Of a DNA stretch of 60,651 nucleotides, positions 27,074-35,878 are shown piece after piece. This DNA comes from an uncultured Clostridia bacterium (GTDB lineage Bacteria > Bacillota > Clostridia > Saccharofermentanales > Saccharofermentanaceae). The notes under the pieces are model-generated. The model had not been told where the DNA came from and searched no databases. It saw nothing but the letters and a program-made list of their open reading frames with translations. The DNA lies in assembly GCA_905235455.1 (NCBI GenBank), contig CAJOLL010000003.1:1-60651 (forward strand). The letters run 5' to 3'. Position numbers and translations under genes: made by a program. The stretch's first letter is position 1. Each line of letters opens with the position of its first letter.

Positions 27074-30000
27074 TCATTCCGCGCTTTTCTTTTTTCGGAA
27101 AGCCGAAATGGTAAGGGCTCCACCGAAGGCAAGAATCAGGATCGCGATGTGCGGAACCGGATTATTTACATCGCCCGTCTTAACAATGGCGCTCTTTTTC
27201 CCGTTTTCTGCTTCATTCACTGTCTCTTCAGTCTTGTTCTCAGTATCGGCGTCAACGATCGTAAGCTTCGTTTTCGAATAACCGTCGGAGAAACTGATAT
27301 AGACGTCGTATTCTCCGGCAGCAAGACTATCCAGGTACAGTGAATCGATCTCGATGATCGTCGAGCCATCCGTGATAGTAAGAGCCAGCTTCGGAACTTC
27401 GACATTATTAAAGCTGATACTCTTGTAATTTACCATCGGGCCCTCTGAATGGATCACGACGTTCTTGCCGCTTCCGATCGTGTAACTCGGATCGGCACCA
27501 TCAAGGATCTGATACTCCTTAAAGGTCGAAAGATCTTCTGTCGCCGGATTTTCGGAAGACGGATCTTCTGTCGTCGGGTCTTCAACAGCAGGAAGCTCGG
27601 AAGACGGATCTTCTGTCGTCGGGTCTTCAACAGCAGGAAGCAATGTTCCGTCCGTGGCATAAAGGGTGATATCACCGCTTAAGATCTCCGTTCCGAAGTC
27701 AAACTCCTCTGTGCAGGCAGCATCCTTGTACCAGCCGGTGATCTCTATTCCTTCAGGAAGTGTGAATTCCTCGGCCGGGATCCTGTAACCGATCCGATCA
27801 GCGACTGTCACGTTCTCCATACCAAAGGCAGAAAGATTAAATGTAACTTTGGCTTCCGGACCTACCGGGATCCTTCTGATCAGGAGGTTATCCAGGTAAA
27901 GATCTGCCATGCCGGAGGTCTCTACATACATCTTAAGTGCATTGTACTCGGAAGGAACTCTGATCGTCGTTCCTACAGACTTATACTGACCGGAAACGGA
28001 AGGTGTGGAAAGATAATTCGGCCAGACACTGTCGATATCACCTGACAGTTTCACCATTTCATCATCAGTCTTGGAATCAAACTGTACATCGATCTCATTT
28101 CCGATATACGCACTTGCATCAAATGTAATTCCGTAATATGTCTGATCATTATCAGTAAGAACGACAGCTTTTCCATCCTCGTCATCAACGACAGAAAGCT
28201 TTCCTGCGCCGCCCCATCTGGTACCGAAGACATTCGTTGAACCTTCGACATCATCTGTGAACTCGGCATATCTTACCGAGAAGTCGTCCAGATACATATC
28301 TGCTTTTCCGTCAGTCTCAAGATAGAGCTTCGCGCTCACGCCACCTGCCGGAATAGGGAAAGTTGCCGAAACTTTTGTCCAGTCGGATCCCGCCTGTGCT
28401 GTCGCACACGGAACAGGTGTATCGCCGTCAATTCCAAGCGTGATCTTTGAATCAGTGGTCTTCACATAAACGGAAGCCGTAATATACTGACCGATATAAT
28501 CGCTGACGTCAAAGCTGACGGTTGCATCCTGTTCCTGTCTTGCGACAAGAAGACTATACGTACCGGACTTTGCTGCCGTGTCAGTAACAGTTAGAACAGG
28601 CATATGACCTACGCCACGGGAAGATGCGAAATTCTCAGCATCTTCAAATCCTTCGTCCTTACCCATGACTTTCACTCTGAGTGCATCAATATAGATGTCA
28701 GAGAGATCCTCCGTCTCAAAGTAGAGTTTCAGTGCTTTTAGATCGGAAGGAATCTTGTATTCGCCGATGATCTGTTCCCACTCTCCGGAGGAAGTATCAC
28801 AAGAGGTGATATTCGGCCATTTTCCGTCGATATCTGCAGAGATCAAAACAAGCGGAGCGTCTGATTTTACCCATGCGCTGATTCCGATCGTCTGACCTGC
28901 AAACTTGGAAACATCAATACTGGCTCCATTCCATGTAGCGGTTCTTCCCGAATCAAGAAGAGCATATTTCCCTTCAAAGACCTCTTCACTCTGAATAGTC
29001 AATGTTCCGGATCCTCTCACTGAGAACAAGGAAGGAAGTGTGTCATCATCAAAGTTGACTCTGATGTCTGAATAATCCGGTTTCACATATTCGGGCTCGC
29101 CGATATCTCCGCCGGTTGCTGCTGCTACGATTCCGTCAAATGCCTTCTTTCTGGAAAGGTTCTTTTTGAAAATAAGCGGGCTGGATTCTGCCTTCCAGGA
29201 GTTGTCATCGGTAAGACCCCAGATGGTAACGGAAGTAAGATTCACGCCTTCGGCTCTTGCTTCAAGGAGTGCCTTGAAAAGATCATAGTAGAACTTGCCC
29301 TGATAGTACTCGGCATTCACGCCTGTTCCTGTGGTAACAACATCGAGTTCTGTGATATGGACCTCACCGAATGCCGCATCATATCTCTTTAATGCAGAAA
29401 TAAAATCATTGACATTCGTTCCATCCTGAACATGCGCCTGCATGCCGATACCATCGATATAACCGGCATTCTTAACCGGAGTGAGGTTCTCGATAATGGC
29501 ATCACATTTTTCCTTTTGGAACTCATTGTAATCGTTATAGAAAAGCTTCGCTTTACCGACACCAAACTGTGCAGAATACGTATCTACCGATGTTCTTGCC
29601 TGCTTGAAAGCCTCCATAAGGAAGTCCTTACCGAGGATCCGATAGTAGAGACTTTCTCGGAGATTATCCGCATTCGTTCCGGGCTCAACTGCCTCGTTTA
29701 CAACGTCCCATGCATAGATAACATCGCCGTACCCGTTTTCATACATGTACTTGATCGTGTTATCGATATAGCTGGTCATACGAGCCTTGACCACAGCCGG
29801 AGACGCTAAGTTCTGGCTCTTATCATAATTTTCATAGAACATCTCGTCAGCGTTCTGGGAATGCCATACCAGAACGTGTGCTCTTACTTTCAATCCGTTA
29901 GCCTTTGCAAAATCAAGCATTTCTTTGGCAGCAGGATTGATTACAAACGGCAGGAACGTATCGGTTCTTTCGCCGGATACATTCTTGACATCCATATTAT

Positions 30001-31315
30001 ATTCCGGCTTAAGTTCATTACCGAAAGTAATACTGTTAAACTGACTTGTAATCAGGTTTTCTTTCGCCGGATTTCCGATCTCGCTGGTTTGAATGTTCCA
30101 GTTGCTGATCGACTCACAAGCAACACCCATGAGGAACTTACCACTATAAAGATCCTTCAAAACCGGATATCCGGAAGTATCGACATAACCTTCGGAAGAT
30201 GCGGAACCTCCGTTCGGATCTTTATATTCGCCGACAACAGTAATAGAAATATTATCGATGATAAAAGCAATATTCTCCGGTGCTTCAAAGTATACCACTG
30301 CAGTCTCCACATCTGCCGGGATCTCGTAAGTGCCGTCAATGTTTGCAAAAGCATCCGCGGTCGTCTCGACTATTCCGATATTCTGGTAGTTATCATCTTT
30401 ACCGGCAGCCGAAAGCTTAATGGTGGCGCTGACATTTACAGGTTCGGTTGTTTCGATCGTTTTCACATCGGCTTTTACAGAAATCGTATTCCCGACAAAT
30501 CTTGAAACATCTAATGCATACCCGAAATAGTTCTGGGTTCTGTCGCTGACGGCAAGTGCTTTTGAAGCATCTGCACCATCTGCCGTAAGAGAAAGAGTCG
30601 GGCTTCCGAAGGTAAATCCCTTCAAAGAACTCACATCATCATAATCATTAAAATCTTCAACGATCTCAGGTGCACCTTCCGACGGGGTACTCGGTGTGCG
30701 GACGATCGTAGAAGGATCTGAATATTCACCATTTACGGTGATCGAAATATCATCGATGATATAGCTCTGATTTGCAGGGCCTTCGATATAAAGAGTATAT
30801 GCCGTACATGCCTCTTCAATATCAGTCGTGATATTCAGTTCCTGATAATCATAATCTGCCGTACAAATAACCGAACCGAGATTACTGTACTGCTGATCAT
30901 TCACTTCAAAAATGTTCTTTGCAACTGTTGCTGTAAATGTCTTCTCAGTTTCCTGATCCGCCGAATCAACAGCTGCGATCTTGGCCTTTATGGAAATGTT
31001 GTTGCCGATAAAACTACCCAGATTAAAACTGTAACCGAAATAACTATCGGCTCTGTCCTTAACTATAAGCGCCTTCGAGCCTCCTACGCCTTTGTCTTCG
31101 GACAGTTCAAAAGTCGGAGAGCCGAACAATCCGCCCTTAAGTGTCGCTGTCGAATCGTAATCATCGAAGTTTTCACTTATGGATGGGGCCTCGGCCGCAT
31201 TGACCCGGGTTTTGACTAAAGATGCCCCCAGCATCAGACTTCCGGTCATAGCTATACAGAGAATAGCCGACACAAGTCTTTCACGCCAGCGGCGCATAAA
31301 AACATGCTTCCTCAT
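27074..31315 (-). CDS. Multidomain cell-surface endo-1,4-beta-xylanase (GH10)
   Basis: A 1413-aa secreted xylanase. Order: signal peptide (1-32); two N-terminal carbohydrate-binding modules of the CBM4/9/22 type (about 42-200 and 218-355); GH10 catalytic domain (about 378-730) with acid/base Glu in WDVVNEAVEPG and nucleophile Glu in VHITELDVV; three more CBM-like modules (about 745-1145); an InlB/Flg_new beta-grasp repeat (FNLSAFGMENVTV, about 1150-1215); a Pro/Glu/Asp/Thr/Ser linker (about 1218-1262) with an exact 45-base repeat; an X2-like domain (1270-1360); a C-terminal hydrophobic helix and RKKK tail. The C-terminal segment reads PVPHIA where an LPxTG would be. ATG 31315 has AAGGAAG upstream. 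Confidence 0.9.
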   Translation of the reverse strand: MRKHVFMRRWRERLVSAILCIAMTGSLMLGASLVKTRVNAAEAPSISENFDDYDSTATLKGGLFGSPTFELSEDKGVGGSKALIVKDRADSYFGYSFNLGSFIGNNISIKAKIAAVDSADQETEKTFTATVAKNIFEVNDQQYSNLGSVICTADYDYQELNITTDIEEACTAYTLYIEGPANQSYIIDDISITVNGEYSDPSTIVRTPSTPSEGAPEIVEDFNDYDDVSSLKGFTFGSPTLSLTADGADASKALAVSDRTQNYFGYALDVSRFVGNTISVKADVKTIETTEPVNVSATIKLSAAGKDDNYQNIGIVETTADAFANIDGTYEIPADVETAVVYFEAPENIAFIIDNISITVVGEYKDPNGGSASSEGYVDTSGYPVLKDLYSGKFLMGVACESISNWNIQTSEIGNPAKENLITSQFNSITFGNELKPEYNMDVKNVSGERTDTFLPFVINPAAKEMLDFAKANGLKVRAHVLVWHSQNADEMFYENYDKSQNLASPAVVKARMTSYIDNTIKYMYENGYGDVIYAWDVVNEAVEPGTNADNLRESLYYRILGKDFLMEAFKQARTSVDTYSAQFGVGKAKLFYNDYNEFQKEKCDAIIENLTPVKNAGYIDGIGMQAHVQDGTNVNDFISALKRYDAAFGEVHITELDVVTTGTGVNAEYYQGKFYYDLFKALLEARAEGVNLTSVTIWGLTDDNSWKAESSPLIFKKNLSRKKAFDGIVAAATGGDIGEPEYVKPDYSDIRVNFDDDTLPSLFSVRGSGTLTIQSEEVFEGKYALLDSGRTATWNGASIDVSKFAGQTIGISAWVKSDAPLVLISADIDGKWPNITSCDTSSGEWEQIIGEYKIPSDLKALKLYFETEDLSDIYIDALRVKVMGKDEGFEDAENFASSRGVGHMPVLTVTDTAAKSGTYSLLVARQEQDATVSFDVSDYIGQYITASVYVKTTDSKITLGIDGDTPVPCATAQAGSDWTKVSATFPIPAGGVSAKLYLETDGKADMYLDDFSVRYAEFTDDVEGSTNVFGTRWGGAGKLSVVDDEDGKAVVLTDNDQTYYGITFDASAYIGNEIDVQFDSKTDDEMVKLSGDIDSVWPNYLSTPSVSGQYKSVGTTIRVPSEYNALKMYVETSGMADLYLDNLLIRRIPVGPEAKVTFNLSAFGMENVTVADRIGYRIPAEEFTLPEGIEITGWYKDAACTEEFDFGTEILSGDITLYATDGTLLPAVEDPTTEDPSSELPAVEDPTTEDPSSENPATEDLSTFKEYQILDGADPSYTIGSGKNVVIHSEGPMVNYKSISFNNVEVPKLALTITDGSTIIEIDSLYLDSLAAGEYDVYISFSDGYSKTKLTIVDADTENKTEETVNEAENGKKSAIVKTGDVNNPVPHIAILILAFGGALTISAFRKKKSAE
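27552..27641 (-). repeat. Exact 45-base tandem repeat coding the xylanase linker
   Basis: Two identical copies, 27552-27596 and 27597-27641. They encode the 15-residue unit AVEDPTTEDPSSELP (acidic Pro/Thr/Ser) twice. The number of copies could vary by recombination or slippage. Confidence 0.85.
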
Positions 31316-31876
31316 AATAACTTCCTTTCTGCCGGTCGTTACCCCAACGCCGGCAATTAAATTTTTTGTGAGATTTTTACTTGAATAAAAAACCACGTAC
31401 CCAAAAAGGATAATAGCACGTTGACAATCCAATGTCGCTATCTTCCCATGAAAAACTGGAATTTCTCCTGTGTTTTTCAGTTTTTATTCATGACTTCTTC
31501 TTAGATTCCGGTCATGACTTAAGTATCATTTTTTTATCTTGGCGCACACCTTACATGAACGCCGGAGGTTTTCCTTTTGTATAAGAGATGGTATGCTATG
31601 TTCATATCATTAATAAAGAAGGCCCCGTCTCTTATCATAGAAACGGTCTCTTAATTACCGGAGAATGGAAGGGTTCGGTACAAATGCGCTTTCAGGTGCT
31701 TTTCGCCCGTAATTTTCGTGCAAAATTGTGCTATTTTTCGGTACAAACAGCCGTCTAGGTGCTTTTCGCCCGTAAAAAACGCCATTTTGAGACTGCCAAA
31801 GCCTGAAAAATACGGGCGAGATCACTGTTTTGATCAAATCATACCGAATATTGAAAAGGAGCCCGTCGACTGACCA
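31316..31876. other. 561-base gene-free region with GTGCTTTT-containing direct repeats
   Basis: The stretch holds the xylanase upstream region and two direct repeats with period 63: TTCGGTACAAA (31674-31684 and 31737-31747), an 11-base variable part, then GTGCTTTTCGCCCGTAA (31696-31712 and 31759-31775). An inverted CGCCCGTA core recurs at 31811-31818 (TACGGGCG). An AAAAGGAG lies 15 bases before the next gene's ATG. No open frame of good quality is seen. Confidence 0.7.
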
Positions 31877-32452
31877 ATGTATAAAGTAAACTTCAACGAT
31901 AAAGAGATCACCATTCAGACGGAAAGCTCTCTGTTTTCTCCCAAGGAAGCAGACAGGGGAACGCTCGCCATGCTCTCTCATGTGGAGTTTCATAAAGAGG
32001 ACAAGGTCCTGGATCTGGGATGCGGGTGCGGGATCGTGTCGCTCGCGGCAGCTTCTTTTGGCGTGAAACCGGAAAACATCGTCCTTACAGATGTCGATAT
32101 ACTTGCGGTAAAGACCGCTGAGAAGAACATGAAAGAAAACGGATTCGCCGGGGCGGTCTTTGTTTCGGGAGATGCGCTTACCAATGTTCCCGGCTCCGAC
32201 TTTGACCTGATCCTTTCCAATCCTCCGTATCACACGGATTTCAAAATTGCCAAGACCTTTATCGAGAAGGGCTTTAACCGTCTGAAGATCGGCGGCAGGA
32301 TGTTCATGGTTACCAAGAGAAAAGACTGGTACAAGAACAAGCTGATCGCGATCTTCGGTGGCGTGAAGATCTGCGAAGAGGACGGATATTTCGTCTATGA
32401 AGCGCAAAAGAGAAGCGCAGCATATGCCGGCAAAAAGAAGAAGCGATCGTAA
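31877..32452 (+). CDS. Class I SAM-dependent methyltransferase, RsmC/tRNA-m6A type
   Basis: A 191-aa methyltransferase. Motif I is KVLDLGCGCGIVSLAA, and the catalytic motif is ILSNPPYHTDF (NPPY), typical of N6-adenine or N2-guanine RNA methyltransferases of the MTS/RsmC/TrmN6 group. Length is that of the single-domain forms. The C-terminus is basic (AYAGKKKKRS), suggesting RNA contact. The ribosome site (AAAAGGAG) is 15 bases from the ATG, unusually far. Methylation target unknown. Confidence 0.8.
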   Translation: MYKVNFNDKEITIQTESSLFSPKEADRGTLAMLSHVEFHKEDKVLDLGCGCGIVSLAAASFGVKPENIVLTDVDILAVKTAEKNMKENGFAGAVFVSGDALTNVPGSDFDLILSNPPYHTDFKIAKTFIEKGFNRLKIGGRMFMVTKRKDWYKNKLIAIFGGVKICEEDGYFVYEAQKRSAAYAGKKKKRS

Positions 32453-32506
32453 TTAGAAATACGAAAAAGTAACCGATAATCAGAAATACACCCCCTGTGA
32501 TTTATT

Positions 32507-32543
32507 GTACAAAAATGAAGATCTCCGCAATGCGGAGATCTTC
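32507..32543 (-). terminator. Rho-independent terminator of the iron alcohol dehydrogenase gene
   Basis: Perfect 12-bp stem GAAGATCTCCGC with GCGGAGATCTTC (32517-32543), followed on the minus strand by ATTTTTGTA. Confidence 0.85.
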
Positions 32544-32578
32544 AAATAGTTATTGTGGTAGGAAATGTATTCGAGTAA

Positions 32579-33757
32579 TTACATGCTGGCACGATAGATC
32601 TCAAGCATGGCCGCTTCGTCCAGAACTTTAGCGGAACCCATTTCGCCGCCGACACCGACCGCGCATTTTCTTGCCATTTCAACCAGGTCTTCTTCTGTCG
32701 CATTTACGCCCAGCTCACGAAGATTCGTCGGCATGTTGATGGATCTGTAGAAATCTTCCATGGCCTCGATTCCGCGAAGTGCGATCTCCTCATCAGTACC
32801 TTCATCGGCAACATCCATGACGTTGATGGCGAACTTTTTAAAGCGCGGGAGACAGTTCTTGTAAACATATCTTGCCCAGCTGCCCCATACGGCTGCAAGA
32901 CCTGCACCATGGGCAACATCGTAAAGTCCGCCGAGTTCATGCTCGAGCTTATGTGTCATCCAGTCGCCGCCGTCGTTACCGCAGCCGGTCAGACCGTTAT
33001 GCGCCAGAGATCCGGCCCACATCACTTCCGCTCTTGCTTCGTAGTTCTTCGGGTCGTCACGAAGGATGACGGCATTCTTTTTCACGGTGCGCAGAAGACC
33101 CTCTGCCAGTGCATCAGTGATCTCCATGTTTCCGCCCTGCGTGAAATATCTTTCCATGGTGTGCATCATGATATCCGTGCATCCGCAAGCGGTCTGGTAA
33201 TCCGGAAGCGTCATGGTCAGTTCCGGGTTCATGATGGCAAATTTCGGTCGGCTGTAATCGCTGCTGTATCCGCGCTTAACCAGACCTTCTTCTTTTGTGA
33301 TAACGGAAGAATCACTCATCTCACTTCCCGTGGCCGCGATCGTCAGGATAACGCCAAGCGGGAGACACCCGGTTGCTTTTCGCTTATAGTCATAGAAATC
33401 CCAGACATCGCCCTCATTTGCGACGCCGTATCCGATGGCTTTTGCAGAGTCGATCGCACTTCCGCCGCCGACACCGAGAAGGAAGTCAACGCCTTCTTTT
33501 TTGCAAAGCTCGATACCTTCGTAAACAAGACCGAGATGCGGATTCGGAACCGCACCGCCGAGCGTCACATACGGGATACCCGCCGCATCGAGAGATTCAG
33601 TGACGCGGGCAAGGAGGCCCGAACGGACGACACTTCCGCCACCGTAGTGGATCAGTACTTTTGTACCGCCGAATTCCTTAATGAGGTCAGCGACTTGATT
33701 TTCTGTATTTTTTCCGAAAACGACTTTTGTCGGGGTATAGTAATTAAATCCAAACAT
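32579..33757 (-). CDS. Iron-containing alcohol dehydrogenase (butanol dehydrogenase-like)
   Basis: A 392-aa group III alcohol dehydrogenase. Visible are the NAD(P)-binding GGGSAIDSAKA (residues about 92-102), the metal-ligand region GCTDIMMHTMERYF and the AHGAGLAAVWGSWARYV segment. It resembles BdhA/YqhD-like enzymes that reduce butyraldehyde or other aldehydes with NADPH. ATG 33757 has GAGGAG about 10 bases upstream. A fermentation reductase is the likely role; butanol itself is not proven. Confidence 0.88.
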   Translation of the reverse strand: MFGFNYYTPTKVVFGKNTENQVADLIKEFGGTKVLIHYGGGSVVRSGLLARVTESLDAAGIPYVTLGGAVPNPHLGLVYEGIELCKKEGVDFLLGVGGGSAIDSAKAIGYGVANEGDVWDFYDYKRKATGCLPLGVILTIAATGSEMSDSSVITKEEGLVKRGYSSDYSRPKFAIMNPELTMTLPDYQTACGCTDIMMHTMERYFTQGGNMEITDALAEGLLRTVKKNAVILRDDPKNYEARAEVMWAGSLAHNGLTGCGNDGGDWMTHKLEHELGGLYDVAHGAGLAAVWGSWARYVYKNCLPRFKKFAINVMDVADEGTDEEIALRGIEAMEDFYRSINMPTNLRELGVNATEEDLVEMARKCAVGVGGEMGSAKVLDEAAMLEIYRASM

Positions 33758-33867
33758 AGCGGCACTCTCCTCTTCATATTGCAAAACTATATTTATCGTA
33801 CCATTTGCAGACCGGCGGAAAAAGCATTTCTCTGCCGAGTAATATCAGGATTTTAACCTGTTTCGGA

Positions 33868-34764
33868 TCAAGGCATCACGAGGCACGACGCATCGATGTC
33901 GCTGACCTTTCCATTTCCGGTAAAGCTCATGATGTAGCGGAGCTCTTTGTTTATGTCCGTCAAGAACTTCTCGACGCCTTTTGTTCCTTCGTTTTCCAGT
34001 CTCGGTATCATGGAACGTCCGACCGCTGCCGCGTCAGCGCCGAGCGCCAGGCACTTAAAGACATCCGCACCGGAACTGATCCCGCAGTCAACGATGATCT
34101 TCACATCTTTTCCCGCAAGCGCTTCCTTGATCATCGGAAGGATCTGAAGCGGCGGAACCGCATACGGAAGCCTGCCGTGATGGTGACTGACGATGATCGC
34201 CCCGGCTCCGAGCTCGGCGGATTTTACCGCATCCTCGACGCTTAAAACACCCTTGATGAAAAACGGCAGTTTCGTCGACTCGATATATGAACGGATCATG
34301 TCGGACGTCTGTACGGCCATCTGCTCGCCGATAACGACATCGAGACCTTCGGGTCCGAAGATATGGTCAATATCCATGCCGATGCCGAATGCCCCTTCAG
34401 CTTCGGCGAACTGCATCTGGTCTCTGACTTTTCCGTTATCTGCATATGGTTTTACGATACGCACCGTCTTCGCACCGGTTGCCGCAACTTTGGCAAACAG
34501 GTCGTTTTCCATCATTCCGACGAAATTTAACAGATTGAGGTTCTTCGTCGCGATGGAGTATTCTTCCAGCCCCGTAAGCTCTCTTCCCTTAAACTGCATC
34601 AGGTGCGAAAACGCAGGCGTCATGACCGGGCTCGAAAACGTCTGCCCGAAAAGCTCCACACTTGTGTCCGCGACAACGGAATCGATCAGTTTTTCGGTGA
34701 TCAATATACTGTCCATGTAGCGTAAAGTGATCTCATTTGCATCATTAATTCTTGTATAGGCCAT
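33868..34764 (-). CDS. FMN-dependent alpha-hydroxy-acid oxidizing protein
   Basis: A 298-aa FMN-linked TIM-barrel enzyme of the lactate/glycolate oxidase family. The active-site segment IIVSHHHGRLPYAVPP carries the His-x-x-Arg-like catalytic residues, and IIVDCGISSGADVFKCLALG is the FMN-phosphate loop, followed by GADAAAVGRSM. It is shorter than classical lactate oxidases (about 360 aa), which is common in Firmicutes. Substrate unknown. Its first 20 bases overlap the upstream sugar-isomerase gene, so the two are translationally coupled. Confidence 0.82.
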   Translation of the reverse strand: MAYTRINDANEITLRYMDSILITEKLIDSVVADTSVELFGQTFSSPVMTPAFSHLMQFKGRELTGLEEYSIATKNLNLLNFVGMMENDLFAKVAATGAKTVRIVKPYADNGKVRDQMQFAEAEGAFGIGMDIDHIFGPEGLDVVIGEQMAVQTSDMIRSYIESTKLPFFIKGVLSVEDAVKSAELGAGAIIVSHHHGRLPYAVPPLQILPMIKEALAGKDVKIIVDCGISSGADVFKCLALGADAAAVGRSMIPRLENEGTKGVEKFLTDINKELRYIMSFTGNGKVSDIDASCLVMP

Positions 34765-35575
34765 TGAGTACCTCCTTTAAGTAACCCATGTATCGGATAT
34801 ATTCTTCATCTGTCGTTAAGTGCTCGAGGATCATGGGCATATCCGGATCCAGTTCGCCCATCTTTTCCGCGTAGTATCGAAGAGGATATTCACCTTTTCC
34901 CGGAGCGCACTCTTCCAGCTGCAGCGTGTATTCTTCTTTTAAGTGGATGTCCTTGATGTGGCAGCTCTTAATCTTATCACCCAGAAGCTCCGTGCAACGG
35001 TCTATAAACTTTTCCGCACCGAAATATCTGTCTGCCGAATTGGTCATGTTGATGATGTCCATGTGCACGGCAAACCGATCGCGATTAACTTCTTCGATCA
35101 GCCTTGCATAATCCTCCGGACCCGTCGGGATCATCCACGGCATCGGCTCGAGTGCAAAATACGTGTTGCTTACTTCTGCGCGGTCAATGATCTCGCGGAC
35201 CATTTTGATGATCTCTTTTCTTGTTTCGGAAGTAAAGTTTTCTCTATAGTGTCCGTCCCATCTCGGGCCGATCGCACCTGCAACATTCACGGCACATCGG
35301 GCACCGATCCGGTCGGCCAGTTTCAGCTGGGCCACGGCGTAGTCTCTCATTTCGTTGCGCTCTTTCGGATCGACCGCCATGGCGTTTCTCCAGATGCCGA
35401 CTTCCGCGATGAGAAGATCGTTTTTATTTGCGGCCTTTACATACTCCGCGATCTTTTCTTCCGGGTCATCGGAAGAAAGCGGAAACACCAGGCTTCTGCA
35501 GCCCAGCGCAACCTGTTTTTCCGCCCACTCCTCAGGACTGTCATGTTGTAAAGGTGAGGAAGTTCCGAGTCTCAT
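34745..35575 (-). CDS. Sugar phosphate isomerase/epimerase family TIM-barrel protein
   Basis: A 276-aa xylose-isomerase-like TIM barrel. The metal-ligand Glu/Asp/His pattern is visible in ALEPMPWMI, HMDIINMTN and IKSCHIKDIHL. Such proteins isomerise or epimerise sugars, myo-inositol derivatives or hydroxypyruvate. Coupled by overlap to the alpha-hydroxy-acid oxidase gene, which suggests a route in which a keto- or hydroxy-acid is made from a sugar; that is inference. ATG 35575 has AAGAAGGGG upstream. Confidence 0.78.
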   Translation of the reverse strand: MRLGTSSPLQHDSPEEWAEKQVALGCRSLVFPLSSDDPEEKIAEYVKAANKNDLLIAEVGIWRNAMAVDPKERNEMRDYAVAQLKLADRIGARCAVNVAGAIGPRWDGHYRENFTSETRKEIIKMVREIIDRAEVSNTYFALEPMPWMIPTGPEDYARLIEEVNRDRFAVHMDIINMTNSADRYFGAEKFIDRCTELLGDKIKSCHIKDIHLKEEYTLQLEECAPGKGEYPLRYYAEKMGELDPDMPMILEHLTTDEEYIRYMGYLKEVLNGLYKN

Positions 35576-35878
35576 TTATACCCCTTCTTTCATACCGTAT
35601 TCTCGGATCATCATAATGTCCGACCTCCTCGTCGTTTTCATACTCTCGTCGTTTTCATACTTTGGAAAAAGCACCTGTCTTCTCCCTGCACATTAAGTAT
35701 ACAACATCAGGATTGAATGTTTACGACAGCCCTGATATCGGATGCATATCCCGATTTCGTTTTGTTGCAGAGACTTTGTTTTCTTCGGGATCTGTGATAC
35801 TATTGTCGCCGAAAAGTGCTTTTGTATCCGATAATGGTCGGCAAGCGTTTTTCGAGATGACATAAGCGAGGAACCAAA
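35576..35878. other. Divergent promoter region with a 17-base tandem repeat
   Basis: 303 bases between the sugar-isomerase gene and hydE. It holds two adjacent copies of CTCGTCGTTTTCATACT (35628-35644 and 35645-35661), two octamers AAAAGCAC/GTGCTTTT (35667, 35816) and a promoter for hydE (35776-35803). No gene is seen. Confidence 0.65.
35776..35803 (+). promoter_or_regulatory. Sigma-A promoter of hydE
   Basis: TTGTTT (35776-35781), 16-base spacer, TACTAT (35798-35803). ATG of hydE is 76 bases further on. Confidence 0.45.

Noticed and set aside
31655..32407. A minus-strand frame with two copies of GRKAP and FVPN
   Set aside because: The repeated peptides come from translating the 63-base direct repeats antisense, and the rest overlaps a well-supported methyltransferase.
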